13,365 nt of DNA from Lustribacter sp049512335 (GTDB lineage: Bacteria > Vulcanimicrobiota > Vulcanimicrobiia > Vulcanimicrobiales > Vulcanimicrobiaceae). The notes beneath the pieces were generated by a model. It was not told the DNA's origin, made no database searches, and saw only the letters and a program-made list of their open reading frames with translations. Below are positions 1-7,227 of the stretch, piece by piece. Position 1 is the stretch's first letter, and each line of letters starts with the position of its first letter. The stretch is taken from NCBI GenBank assembly GCA_049512335.1, contig JBEKXE010000125.1, forward strand, positions 1 to 13,365. Reading direction: 5' to 3'. A program made the position numbers and the translations under genes.

Positions 1-381
1 AGCCTTCTACGTGATGAGCATCTGAGCGGGCCTGACCGCGTGCTTCTTGGCAACCTAATCCGACAGTTCAATCTGCTTTCGAACCTACCAAGGGCCGCGG
101 GACCAACCCCGCTCCCAGAGATAGCCGGCGAAGCAACTGGGCCTGCTGATTGGGAAGAGGGCGTCCTCGTTAAAGATGTCGACAGCGGCCGCCTCGAGAT
201 CATCCAACGACATAATGGCGATCGCTGGCTTCTCGAGGCACAGACGTTCTGTCTTTGGTGCTTTATGCATGAAGAGGAGAAGGTGCTCATCAATTTCGGG
301 TACGTCGTGACCAAAATCATGCCCATCAGCGGAGATCAGCAGGCGGCCTCCTTCTGGACAAAGAGCGCGATCAGTCCGTGA
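1..381 (+). CDS. Partial hypothetical protein (C-terminal part)
   Basis: The frame is open from the first base of the window to a TGA at 379-381, so the true start may lie upstream; the first internal start-like codon is a GTG at position 40. The 126 visible codons carry no motif I recognise. The middle is acidic and hydrophilic (WEEGVLVKDVDSGRLEI), followed by a short Cys/Trp-containing stretch (FCLWCF) and a mixed tail, with no clear membrane segment. Third-position GC is only modestly raised, unlike the strong bias in the genes after 1993, which fits an accessory region or a non-coding frame. The opposite strand is also open across 85-468 in the same codon register, so even the coding strand is uncertain. 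Function unknown. Confidence 0.35.
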   Translation, partial: SLLRDEHLSGPDRVLLGNLIRQFNLLSNLPRAAGPTPLPEIAGEATGPADWEEGVLVKDVDSGRLEIIQRHNGDRWLLEAQTFCLWCFMHEEEKVLINFGYVVTKIMPISGDQQAASFWTKSAISP

Positions 382-428
382 ATCGTCAGATTCCCAAAGC
401 TCGCGTGTTAGAACGGATTCGGAATCCT

Positions 429-1001
429 CTACGATTTCACAGTGCGCAGGACATAGTGTGCGGCAACATCACCCCACGCATATGCGCTTTCGAGAATCGA
501 ATCGCCGGGCTCTCCGCAACGTTCCGCATCCTCTCTCGTCGGGTGACGATGTCCGCACCTTGCATCGACGTTAAATTGATTGGGCGCATGAAAACTCGTG
601 CGCGTAATTTTTTCAAAGTAGTGCATCGCAGCTTTAGCATCCTGAAGTGCTCGGCTCGCTGCGTCCCATTGGTCTCCGTCTTCAACGCCCTTGAGACGCA
701 GATCGAATAGCGTTTCATTCGCGCGATTGTAAGACAATGCGGCGGTAATATGCCGTGCTTGATCCTCACGATTTTTGGAGAGGAAGCGTTCGACGTCGTC
801 AAGTGTGGCACCGAGCCCGGCGGCGGCACGTTCCGCGTTCGGAAAGATCAGGCCGTCGCCGTGCTCTTCAGCGAGCCAGTATTCTCCAAAGTCGCTGGCA
901 TACGGGTCGCGACGCCGGGACTTCCTGACGGCTAAGCCCTGACGCTTAGCCATACGCCGAATCCGATTTTCTAGGACTTTCTCGGCGGCATCTTCAGTCA
1001 T
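429..1001 (-). CDS. Hypothetical protein with basic KSRRRDP motif
   Basis: A 190-aa soluble protein of unknown function. The N-terminal part holds RRMAKRQGLAVRKSRRRDP followed by a YASDFGEYWLAE stretch and a LDDVERFL helix. This layout (basic helix, KSRRRDP, [D/S]-[YF]-G-x-Y, then a leucine-rich helix) matches short hypothetical proteins I know from Actinobacteria and related high-GC bacteria. The C-terminal half is helical and ends with CGHRHPTREDAERCG, whose Cys and His residues could bind a metal. I chose the ATG at 1001 (MTEDAAEK); an ATG at 1013 and a TTG at 1037 are in frame, and none has a convincing Shine-Dalgarno. It is transcribed away from the 1164 gene. The C-terminal half does not resemble the short family members, so this may be a fused or extended version. 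Confidence 0.6.
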   Translation of the reverse strand: MTEDAAEKVLENRIRRMAKRQGLAVRKSRRRDPYASDFGEYWLAEEHGDGLIFPNAERAAAGLGATLDDVERFLSKNREDQARHITAALSYNRANETLFDLRLKGVEDGDQWDAASRALQDAKAAMHYFEKITRTSFHAPNQFNVDARCGHRHPTREDAERCGEPGDSILESAYAWGDVAAHYVLRTVKS

Positions 1002-1163
1002 GCTTGAAAGCATGCCTGAAGTGATGCTGGAAATCAAGCCAGACGAGAAGGCGTCGTCGCCGGTGGACCAGATCGAAGCTCCGAAGCAACCGCGAACCGA
1101 CTCCTAGTTGCGGGAGCGGTATTGCGGGAAAAGATAAAACACGACCCAAAAGAGGACTAGACC
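1002..1163. promoter_or_regulatory. Divergent intergenic region, probable promoters
   Basis: This 162-bp stretch lies between a leftward and a rightward gene, so it probably carries promoters for both. Visible elements are an 8-bp direct repeat TTGCGGGA (1108-1115 and 1122-1129, 14 bp apart), an A-rich GATAAA at 1133-1138, and AGAGGA at 1151-1156, seven bases before the GTG at 1164, which is a good ribosome-binding site. A palindrome CATGCT-TGAA-AGCATG sits at 999-1014 over the proposed start of the leftward gene. No consensus -35/-10 pair with proper spacing can be pointed to. Confidence 0.3.
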
Positions 1164-1427
1164 GTGCCCGACGCCTTCGACTATTTCAGCGCTTACCGTC
1201 CCGCCTTCAGCAGCTCGGTTCGGCCGTTCTACCGGGTTGCCCGACCGGGCTTCTTTGGGGGCTTCGGTTCGTGGCTTGACATGTTCTCACCGGTAGCATG
1301 GAGCTACGCGCGCGTCCCGGCTCCGCTCGACGTGGATGCGACGGTCCAAAACATCGATTGGATGATGGTCGGCGGCGATATGGCCGATGCGCTTCGCGGG
1401 TATTCGTCCGAGGCGCTTCCGGCCTAG
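1164..1427 (+). CDS. Small hypothetical protein
   Basis: An 87-aa protein with a GTG start preceded by AGAGGA at 1151-1156, an ideal spacing, which supports translation. It is rich in Phe, Tyr, Gly and Pro (for example FSAYRPAF and ARPGFFGGFGSW near residues 8-37), with a more hydrophobic WMMVGG stretch near residue 66. There is no obvious signal peptide, and no family is recognised. It lies 7 bp upstream of the GTG start of the frameshifted DUF2335-type gene in the same direction, so the two probably share a transcript. Confidence 0.5.
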   Translation: MPDAFDYFSAYRPAFSSSVRPFYRVARPGFFGGFGSWLDMFSPVAWSYARVPAPLDVDATVQNIDWMMVGGDMADALRGYSSEALPA

Positions 1428-1434
1428 GATCTGA

Positions 1435-1895
1435 GTGCCGACGAGAGCGGAGCGTCGCCAAGCCGAACTCGCGGCAAGACAGCAGCAAACGCAGCTCGTC
1501 GCACAACTTACGGCGACCAGTATGTCCGGCCCACTCCCAGCGCCGAACCTACTTGAGGAATATGAGCGCATCTCACCGGGTGCTGCCGGTATCATCATCG
1601 GCGAGTTCCAGTTGAGGCGCAGCATCGGCGAACCCAAGAGTCGCGGATCGTCTTTTCCGACATCGTGCGGGCGTACATTGGGCAAGCCATCGGATGCGCA
1701 CTAGCGGCGTATCTGATTTGGACTGGCGGGGATTTACTGCGCCACGGTCAATCGATCACAGGCTTCCAGAGTATCGGGATCGCTATAGCCGCGGGCGCAG
1801 TTCCATTCGCGGTACGTGCGTACGGGCAGTATCGCGAGCGCAAGAACCAGACCAACGCCATCGCCGAGCAGCAACAGCCCAATCTTCGACGTTAG
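1435..1895 (+). pseudogene. DUF2335-type membrane protein, split by a frameshift
   Basis: Two overlapping frames together give one protein of about 153 aa. The first (GTG at 1435, frame read to about 1611) carries a Gln-rich N-terminus then SGPLPAPNLLEEYERISPGAA, the hallmark start of DUF2335 proteins (SGPLP-P-x-x-L-x-x-Y-E-x-x-x-PGAA). The second, one base back from about 1611, continues VEAQHRRTQESRIVFSDIV, then RAYIGQAIGCALAAYLIW and a second hydrophobic segment (FQSIGIAIAAGAVPFAV), ending at TAG 1893-1895. This reproduces the family order: PGAA motif, QxxHR helix, Gly-Gln, two membrane helices. Restoring the frame needs one extra base around 1604-1612. The site is not a slippery heptamer, so a deletion or sequencing error is likelier than programmed frameshifting. 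The family's function is unknown; it is common in accessory and phage-associated DNA. Confidence 0.7.
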
Positions 1896-1992
1896 AGTCC
1901 GGAACACAGTACGCGGTCGGCCCGCGCTTTTGAATTAGGCAAAGCCGCTGAATGCCACCCTGCTGGCACCGGCCGGCGGGATACTGCCGTCC

Positions 1993-2586
1993 ATGCCCGT
2001 TCAGCCGATCCGCTCCGGCCGGTTTGCCTTCGTCGACGTCGAGACGACCGGGATCGACCCCAACAAATGCGCCGTGGTCGAGGTCGCCTGCCAGATCGTC
2101 GAAAACGGAGCCGTCGTGGCGACCTTCGAGTCGCTGGTCAACCCGCTCTGCGGGATCCCGCCGTTCGTCACGGCGATCCACGGTATCCACGACGGCATGG
2201 TTTGGGGCCAGCCGCACATGCGCGAGGTGGCGCCGACGCTGCGCCGGCTCTGCCGCGGCGCCGTGATCGTGGCCCACAACGCGGCCTTCGACACCCGGTT
2301 TCTGCCGTTCTTGGCGGGCCGGCCGTCGGCGTGCTCGTGGCGCCTCGCCTCGCTCGTCGTCCCGGAGGCGCCCAACCACAAAAATACGACCTTGGGCGAA
2401 TTCTTCGGCGTGAGCGATCCGCAGCTCGACGGACGCCACCCGCACCGGGCGCTGGCCGACGTCATCGTGACCCGCCACGTGTTCTTCCACTGCATCGAAC
2501 GCTACCTCGCCCAAGGTAACGACGACAGTCTCGAAGCGCTCTTCGATTTTCTACAGCCGAAGTACCAGCTCGACCAGTCGGCGTAG
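1993..2586 (+). CDS. DEDDh 3'-5' exonuclease (DnaQ-like)
   Basis: A 197-aa single-domain exonuclease of the DnaQ / PolC-epsilon superfamily, expected to remove nucleotides from 3' ends with two metal ions. All DEDDh residues are visible: D15 and E17 in FVDVETTG, D100 in VAHNAAFDTRF, and H151 and D156 in PHRALADV. The NP..I..t.IHGI stretch (residues 50-66) typical of these enzymes is present too. The ATG at 1993 places the first motif 15 residues in, as expected; no strong Shine-Dalgarno is seen. The residues after about 165 are a short helical tail with no BRCT, UvrC-like or helicase domain. It ends 9 bp before the helicase-nuclease gene, pointing to co-transcription and a shared role in DNA or RNA processing. 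It is probably not the replicative proofreading subunit, given its neighbour, but that is inference. Confidence 0.9.
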   Translation: MPVQPIRSGRFAFVDVETTGIDPNKCAVVEVACQIVENGAVVATFESLVNPLCGIPPFVTAIHGIHDGMVWGQPHMREVAPTLRRLCRGAVIVAHNAAFDTRFLPFLAGRPSACSWRLASLVVPEAPNHKNTTLGEFFGVSDPQLDGRHPHRALADVIVTRHVFFHCIERYLAQGNDDSLEALFDFLQPKYQLDQSA

Positions 2587-2595
2587 TCTCTCACC

Positions 2596-5500
2596 GTGCA
2601 GATCGTTGCGGACCGGCTGATCTATTCGGCCTCCGACCTGAACAACTACCTCGATTGCTCGTTCCTTACGACGCTTGACCTTCAGGTCGCGAAAAAGGAA
2701 CTGACGCGACCGGAGCCGTCCGCCGTCGCCAAGCTCATTTCCGAGCTGGGCCTTGCCCACGAGGCGAGCTATCTCGAAACGCTTCGGGCGCGCGACGACG
2801 TCGTCGATTTGGCGCCGGAGGAAGGCGCGCGCGGCACGACGATCGCCCAACTCGAGGCCGACGCGGCCCACACCGAGGCGGCCATGGCGAATGGAGCGCC
2901 GGTCATCTACCAAGGAACGTTTTTCGACGGAACGTTTCTGGGCCGCTCGGACTTCCTCGTGCGCGTCGACCGGCCGTGCGCGCGGTGGGCTTGGAGCTAC
3001 GAGGTCGTCGACACGAAGCTGGCATTCGAGACCAAGCCGTATTTCATCATCCAGCTCTGCCACTACAGCGCGCAGCTCGAACGCGTCCAGGGCACGGCGC
3101 CCAAGCAGATGCACGTGCTGCTCGGCAACGGCAACCGCGAATCGCACGCGGTCGGTGATTTCGCCGCATACTATCGCCGGCTCAAGCAATCGTTTCTCCG
3201 CGACGCTCCGACCGGCAACGGGGCGTACCCGTTGCCGGTGGAGCACTGCGGCATCTGTCCGTGGAACGGCAGCTGTGACGGCCGGCGGCGCGCCGACGAT
3301 CATCTGAGCCTGGTCGCGGGGATGCGCAACGATCAGATCGCCCGGCTCGGCAAGGGCGGAATATCTACCGTGGCCGCCCTGGCCGACGCGGATGCTCGGC
3401 GCCCCTATGCAATGGAACCGCGCACGTTCGAACGGCTGCAGCTGCAAGCGCGGCTGCAAGTCGAACAGCGCCGCACCGGTACGCCGACCTATCACCTCTT
3501 GCCGCCGCGGCAGTGGTTCGGGTTCAGCCTCATGCCGGCGCCCGATCCGGGCGACGTCTTTTTCGACATGGAGGGCGACCCGCTCTACGAGCTCGGAACC
3601 GGACTCGAATATCTCTTCGGCTGGTGGACCCTCGACGGGCCCGGTTACGGCCGCTCCTGGGCCCTCGATCGGGCCCAGGAGAAGCTCGCGCTCGAACGGT
3701 TCGTCGATTTCATCGTCGAGCGACGGCACCGCTACCCGGCAGCGCACGTCTACCATTACGCCAACTACGAGGTATCCGCGCTCCGGCGGTTGGCCCAACG
3801 GCACTGCACGCGCGAAGACGAGGTGGACGAACTCCTGCGGGGTGAGGTCTTCGTCGATCTGTACGCCGTCGTGCGGCAGTCGATCATGATTTCGCAGGAG
3901 AGCTACTCGATCAAGAAGCTCGAGCCGCTCTACGGCTTCGAACGCCACACCGACCTGCGCCGCGGCGACGATTCGATCGTGCTGTTCGAAGAGTGGCGCC
4001 GTAGCCTCAACCAAGACGTACTCGAGGAAATTGAAGCCTACAACACTGACGACTGCCGCTCGACGTACCTGCTGCGCGACTGGCTGCTGCAGCTTCGCAT
4101 CGAGGCCGAGCAGCGCTTCGGCGTCGCGGTCCCGCTGCGGGCCGTCAAACAACCGAAGGACCTCTGCCACCCGGTGATCGTCGCCGGCTGCAAGTCTTGC
4201 GCCGACCGCGAACGGGCCGAACGCGAGGCGCAACGGACGAGCGCCACGCAACAGGCGCTGCTGGCCGGCGTCGAGGCTCCGCGGAGCGCGGCCGACCTTG
4301 CGGCGCTGCCCGAAGCGACGCGCCTGCGCTTTCTGATGGGAAACCTGTTGGCGTACCATCGCCGCGAAGACAAGCCGGTCTTCTGGCAATTCTACGACCG
4401 CTGCACCGACGCCGACCGGCTGGTCGAATTCGACAAGGACTGCCTGGGCGGACTCGAGTATCGCGCCGACGTCCCGCCCTACAAGGCGAAGGCCGGCGAG
4501 CGAAACCTGTCGTTCACCTATCGCTTTCCGGACCAAGTCCATCGTCTCGGCAACAGCGAAATCTACGACGCCGTCTACCACCGCGACGGCCGGGTCGGCG
4601 ACGTGGTTCGCATCGACGAAGACGCCAACGAGATCGTCATTAAACTGACCGCGAAGTTTGCCGACCGTCCGGCCAGCGTCACGGCCCTGATTCCACGCGA
4701 TTACGTGGAAGCCGATCAGCAGAAGGCGGCGCTCGCGCGCATCGGCGCCGGCATCCTGGCGGGCACGGTCGAGACGCAATCCGCACTCGTCGATCTGCTT
4801 CTGGCGCGGTCGCCGCGACTGGCGGGACGTCTACCGGGACTTCCCATCCAACCCGCGGTGGTCGACGCCGAGGCGATCTTGGACGTGGTCCGGCGGTTGG
4901 ATTCGAGCGTTCTGTTCATTCAAGGTCCGCCCGGAACGGGGAAGAGCACGAAGGCAGGTCAGATCATCGCGCGTCTGCTGCGTGACGGAAAGCGCGTCGG
5001 CGTGTTGAGCAACAGTCACAAAGCCATCCACAACCTCGACCGGAAAGTCGAGGAGGCGGCGCTCGCGCTCGGTCACCCGTTCCGCGGCGTGCACAAAGCG
5101 AGCAAGAGCAACGAAGGTTCGCCGTATGCTTCGGATATCGGATTCATCGGCTGCGCGACCGACAACAAGGCGGTGGACGCGGGCGACTATCAGTTCGTAT
5201 CGGGCAACGCCTGGTTCTTCGCGCGCGATGAGGCGATCGAGAAGTTCGATTACCTCTTCGTCGATGAAGCGGGGCAGATCGCGCTGGCCGACGCGGTCGC
5301 CATTGCACCCGCCGCGCGGAACCTGATCTTCATCGGCGATCCCTTGCAGCTGGCGCAAGTATCGCAGGGCGTGCATCCCGTGGGCGTCGGCGTCTCCGTG
5401 CTCCAACACATGCTGGGTGACGCCCGCACGATCGCCGAGGATCGCGGCATCTTCCTCAACGTCACGCATCGCCTGCACCCGGAGATTTGCACGTTCATCT

Positions 5501-6105
5501 CCGAAGCGATCTACGACGGCCGCCTCGTTCCGGGCGAAGACACGATCCATCAATCGATCGGAGACGGCGCCGCGTTCGGGTCCGGGCTGCGCTATTGGCC
5601 GGTCGCGCACGTCGGGAACAGCCGTGAATCGGCGCAAGAGGCCGAAGAGGCCGTGCGCATCGTGCGCTCGTTGCTCGGTTCGCGGCTCGTCGACGAGCAC
5701 GGCAACGCACGCGCGGCGAACGCCGCCGACGTCATCGTCGTGGCGCCGTACAACGCGCAGCGGCATTGCATTCGCAAAGCCCTCGACGCTGCCGGATGCG
5801 AAGACGTCGAGGTCGGGACGGTCGACAAGTTCCAGGGCCAGGAAGCCTTCGCCGTCGTCTACTCGATGGCCGCATCGTCGGATGCGGACGTGCCGCGCGG
5901 ATTGGACTTTCTCTTCGACCGCAACCGCTTCAACGTAGCGGTGTCTCGCGCGCGGGCGCTGCCGATCGTGCTCTGCTCCGGCCTGCTCGTCGAATCTCGA
6001 GCGCGTAACCTCGACGACATGCGGCTTCTGTCGTTGTTCTGCCGATACGTCGAGCTGGCTCGGGTCGGTCATCCTGAGCCAAGCGCCGCCGGCGCACTTC
6101 GCTAA
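2596..6105 (+). CDS. TM0106-type RecB-like nuclease / RNase H-like / SF1 helicase fusion
   Basis: A 1169-aa three-part enzyme. Residues 1-230 form a RecB/Cas4-like PD-(D/E)xK nuclease: H55, D119 in GRSD, and D139-T-K141, with four cysteines (C21, C218, C221, C227) placed as in the Fe-S clusters of Cas4, AddB and Dna2. Residues about 315-500 are an RNase H-like DEDD domain: D324 and E326 in FFDMEGD, HYANYEVSAL at 387-396, and D485 in YNTDDC. Residues about 760-1150 are an SF1 Upf1/Dna2-like helicase: Walker A GPPGTGKST at 777-785, DEAGQ at 890-894, GDPLQ at 914-918, VDKFQGQE at 1076-1083, and NRFNVAVSRAR at 1110-1120. A further C524, C532 and C535 group links the parts. Start is GTG; MQIVADRLIYSASDLNNYLDC fits the family's N-terminus. 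The last 14 or so residues are encoded by a palindromic repeat. Long TM0106-type nuclease-helicase fusions are known, but their biological role is not established. Confidence 0.9.
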   Translation: MQIVADRLIYSASDLNNYLDCSFLTTLDLQVAKKELTRPEPSAVAKLISELGLAHEASYLETLRARDDVVDLAPEEGARGTTIAQLEADAAHTEAAMANGAPVIYQGTFFDGTFLGRSDFLVRVDRPCARWAWSYEVVDTKLAFETKPYFIIQLCHYSAQLERVQGTAPKQMHVLLGNGNRESHAVGDFAAYYRRLKQSFLRDAPTGNGAYPLPVEHCGICPWNGSCDGRRRADDHLSLVAGMRNDQIARLGKGGISTVAALADADARRPYAMEPRTFERLQLQARLQVEQRRTGTPTYHLLPPRQWFGFSLMPAPDPGDVFFDMEGDPLYELGTGLEYLFGWWTLDGPGYGRSWALDRAQEKLALERFVDFIVERRHRYPAAHVYHYANYEVSALRRLAQRHCTREDEVDELLRGEVFVDLYAVVRQSIMISQESYSIKKLEPLYGFERHTDLRRGDDSIVLFEEWRRSLNQDVLEEIEAYNTDDCRSTYLLRDWLLQLRIEAEQRFGVAVPLRAVKQPKDLCHPVIVAGCKSCADRERAEREAQRTSATQQALLAGVEAPRSAADLAALPEATRLRFLMGNLLAYHRREDKPVFWQFYDRCTDADRLVEFDKDCLGGLEYRADVPPYKAKAGERNLSFTYRFPDQVHRLGNSEIYDAVYHRDGRVGDVVRIDEDANEIVIKLTAKFADRPASVTALIPRDYVEADQQKAALARIGAGILAGTVETQSALVDLLLARSPRLAGRLPGLPIQPAVVDAEAILDVVRRLDSSVLFIQGPPGTGKSTKAGQIIARLLRDGKRVGVLSNSHKAIHNLDRKVEEAALALGHPFRGVHKASKSNEGSPYASDIGFIGCATDNKAVDAGDYQFVSGNAWFFARDEAIEKFDYLFVDEAGQIALADAVAIAPAARNLIFIGDPLQLAQVSQGVHPVGVGVSVLQHMLGDARTIAEDRGIFLNVTHRLHPEICTFISEAIYDGRLVPGEDTIHQSIGDGAAFGSGLRYWPVAHVGNSRESAQEAEEAVRIVRSLLGSRLVDEHGNARAANAADVIVVAPYNAQRHCIRKALDAAGCEDVEVGTVDKFQGQEAFAVVYSMAASSDADVPRGLDFLFDRNRFNVAVSRARALPIVLCSGLLVESRARNLDDMRLLSLFCRYVELARVGHPEPSAAGALR

Positions 6106-6202
6106 CGCTCAGCACAGGCTCGGTCGAAGGACCGCCGCCAAGCTCGAAGATCGGAGCGGTCCTTCGACTGCGGATTGCTTTGCAATCCCCGCTCAGGATG
6201 AC
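6068..6202. repeat. Composite palindromic (REP-like) repeat element
   Basis: A nested inverted-repeat structure. The outer 12-bp arms are perfect: GTCATCCTGAGC at 6068-6079 and GCTCAGGATGAC at 6191-6202. Inside, a perfect 13-bp pair lies at 6123-6135 (GTCGAAGGACCGC) and 6156-6168. Two small hairpins are nested: GCGCC-GCC-GGCGC at 6083-6095 and GGATTGC-TTT-GCAATCC at 6172-6188. There is no T-tract after any stem, so a simple intrinsic terminator is not supported. The left arm overlaps the 3' end of the helicase gene and supplies its stop codon at 6103-6105. The form suggests a dispersed extragenic palindromic element, but only one copy is present in the window. Confidence 0.7.
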
Positions 6203-6231
6203 ACGGGAGGGTGGGCGACTAAGACCGGCGC

Positions 6232-7227
6232 ATGAGCCTGCGCAACGTTAGACTGTCGATCGCCACCACCGACTACGACCACTTTCGCGACTTTCGGACC
6301 GGCGCGGTCAACGCGGAAGGCATCGATCACACGTGGTCGCTGCTCGGTCATCACGAAATCTTCGCGCGCATGACGCTCAACCGGGAATGGGACGTCAGCG
6401 AGATGTCGTGCGGCAAGTTCTCGACGCAGATCAGCCGCGAGAAACCCGATATCTATGCGCTGCCGGTCGTCTGCTCGCGTCTCTTCCGCTTCAGCTCGTT
6501 CTACATCAACAAGAAGAGCGGCATCAAGACCGTCCAGGACCTCAAGGGCAAGAAAGTCGGCTCGCCCGAATGGGCCCACTCCGCCGCCGTGTACATGCGC
6601 GGCTGGATGCACAACGAGCAGGGCGTCACGCTGGGGGACGTGCACTGGTACCAAGCCGGCGCGAACGCGCCGGGACGCGAGGAAAAAGTCGAGCTGAACC
6701 TGCCCGCGGACGTCAAGCTCACCCGCATCGCCGACAAGTCGCTCTCCGAGATGCTGGCGTCGGGGGAGATCGATTGCGCCATCATCGCGCGGCCGCCGAC
6801 CTGTTTTCTCCAAGGTCACCCGGACGTCGTGCGGCTCTATCCCGACTACCTCGAGATGGAAGAGGACTACTACAAGCGCACCAAGGTGTGGCCGATCATG
6901 CACATGATCTCGATCCAGCGCAACGTGCTCGACGAGAACCCCTGGATCGCGCGTAACCTCTACAACGCGTTCCTCGAATCGAAGAACCGCAGCCTCGAAC
7001 GGCTGCTCGACCCGGCCGTGTCGCGCTACCCGCTGGCCTGGCTGCCGACCTACGCGCGCAAGATGCGAGACGTGTTCGGCGGCGATCCGTTCCCGTTCGG
7101 CATCGATGAGAACCGGGCGACGCTCGAAATCCTCGCGCTCTACGCCTACCAGCAAGGCATCGCGCACCGCCACGTCAAGGTCGAAGAGATGTTCCCGCCC
7201 GGCGTCATGACCAAGGTCGTTATTTGA
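6232..7227 (+). CDS. 4,5-dihydroxyphthalate decarboxylase-like protein
   Basis: A 331-aa protein of the periplasmic-binding-protein fold group that includes 4,5-dihydroxyphthalate decarboxylase (Pht5-like), which converts 4,5-dihydroxyphthalate to protocatechuate. Family features seen are the binding-protein stretch GIKTVQDLKGKKVGSPEW (residues 97-114), the ARPP segment (186-189), and KVWPIMHMISIQRNVLDENPW at 218-238, which matches the conserved PIMH...R...ENPW block. There is no signal peptide or lipobox: the N-terminus MSLRNVRLSIATTDYD goes straight into the first strand, so a cytosolic enzyme is more likely than a transport protein. Length is typical. The ATG at 6232 has no clear Shine-Dalgarno. 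Its stop overlaps the next start by one base (TGATG). The exact substrate is inferred; related proteins act on other dihydroxylated aromatic acids. Confidence 0.7.
   Translation: MSLRNVRLSIATTDYDHFRDFRTGAVNAEGIDHTWSLLGHHEIFARMTLNREWDVSEMSCGKFSTQISREKPDIYALPVVCSRLFRFSSFYINKKSGIKTVQDLKGKKVGSPEWAHSAAVYMRGWMHNEQGVTLGDVHWYQAGANAPGREEKVELNLPADVKLTRIADKSLSEMLASGEIDCAIIARPPTCFLQGHPDVVRLYPDYLEMEEDYYKRTKVWPIMHMISIQRNVLDENPWIARNLYNAFLESKNRSLERLLDPAVSRYPLAWLPTYARKMRDVFGGDPFPFGIDENRATLEILALYAYQQGIAHRHVKVEEMFPPGVMTKVVI

Noticed and set aside
378..710. A 110-codon rightward frame whose GTG overlaps the first ORF's stop
   Set aside because: The overlap looks operon-like, but the frame is antisense to the better supported KSRRRDP protein and its translation has no coherent features.
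1000..1107. A 35-codon rightward frame in the divergent intergenic region
   Set aside because: No ribosome-binding site. It overlaps the proposed start of the leftward gene and its length is expected by chance.
1604..1615. Programmed -1 frameshifting in the DUF2335-type gene
   Set aside because: The local sequence TTCCAGTTGAGG has no X-XXY-YYZ slippery heptamer, and no downstream stem is evident.
1953..1968. Small hairpin TGCCA...TGGCA before the exonuclease gene
   Set aside because: Five base pairs only, no conserved context, expected by chance.
1783..2514. A 243-codon open frame on the minus strand
   Set aside because: Antisense to the DEDDh exonuclease and to the second half of the DUF2335-type gene; Arg/Ala/Val-rich with no domain.
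2551..4779. A 742-codon open frame on the minus strand
   Set aside because: It is antisense to the nuclease-helicase gene, whose catalytic motifs are unmistakable. Strong GC bias in the third base leaves the mirror frame open; its translation is Arg/Val/Asp-rich with no domain.
4831..6072. A 413-codon open frame on the minus strand
   Set aside because: Antisense to the helicase domain motifs of the 2596-6105 gene; no recognisable protein features.
6172..6188. Intrinsic terminator for the helicase gene
   Set aside because: The GGATTGC/GCAATCC hairpin is good but is followed by CCCGCTC rather than a T-tract. It is part of the larger palindromic element.
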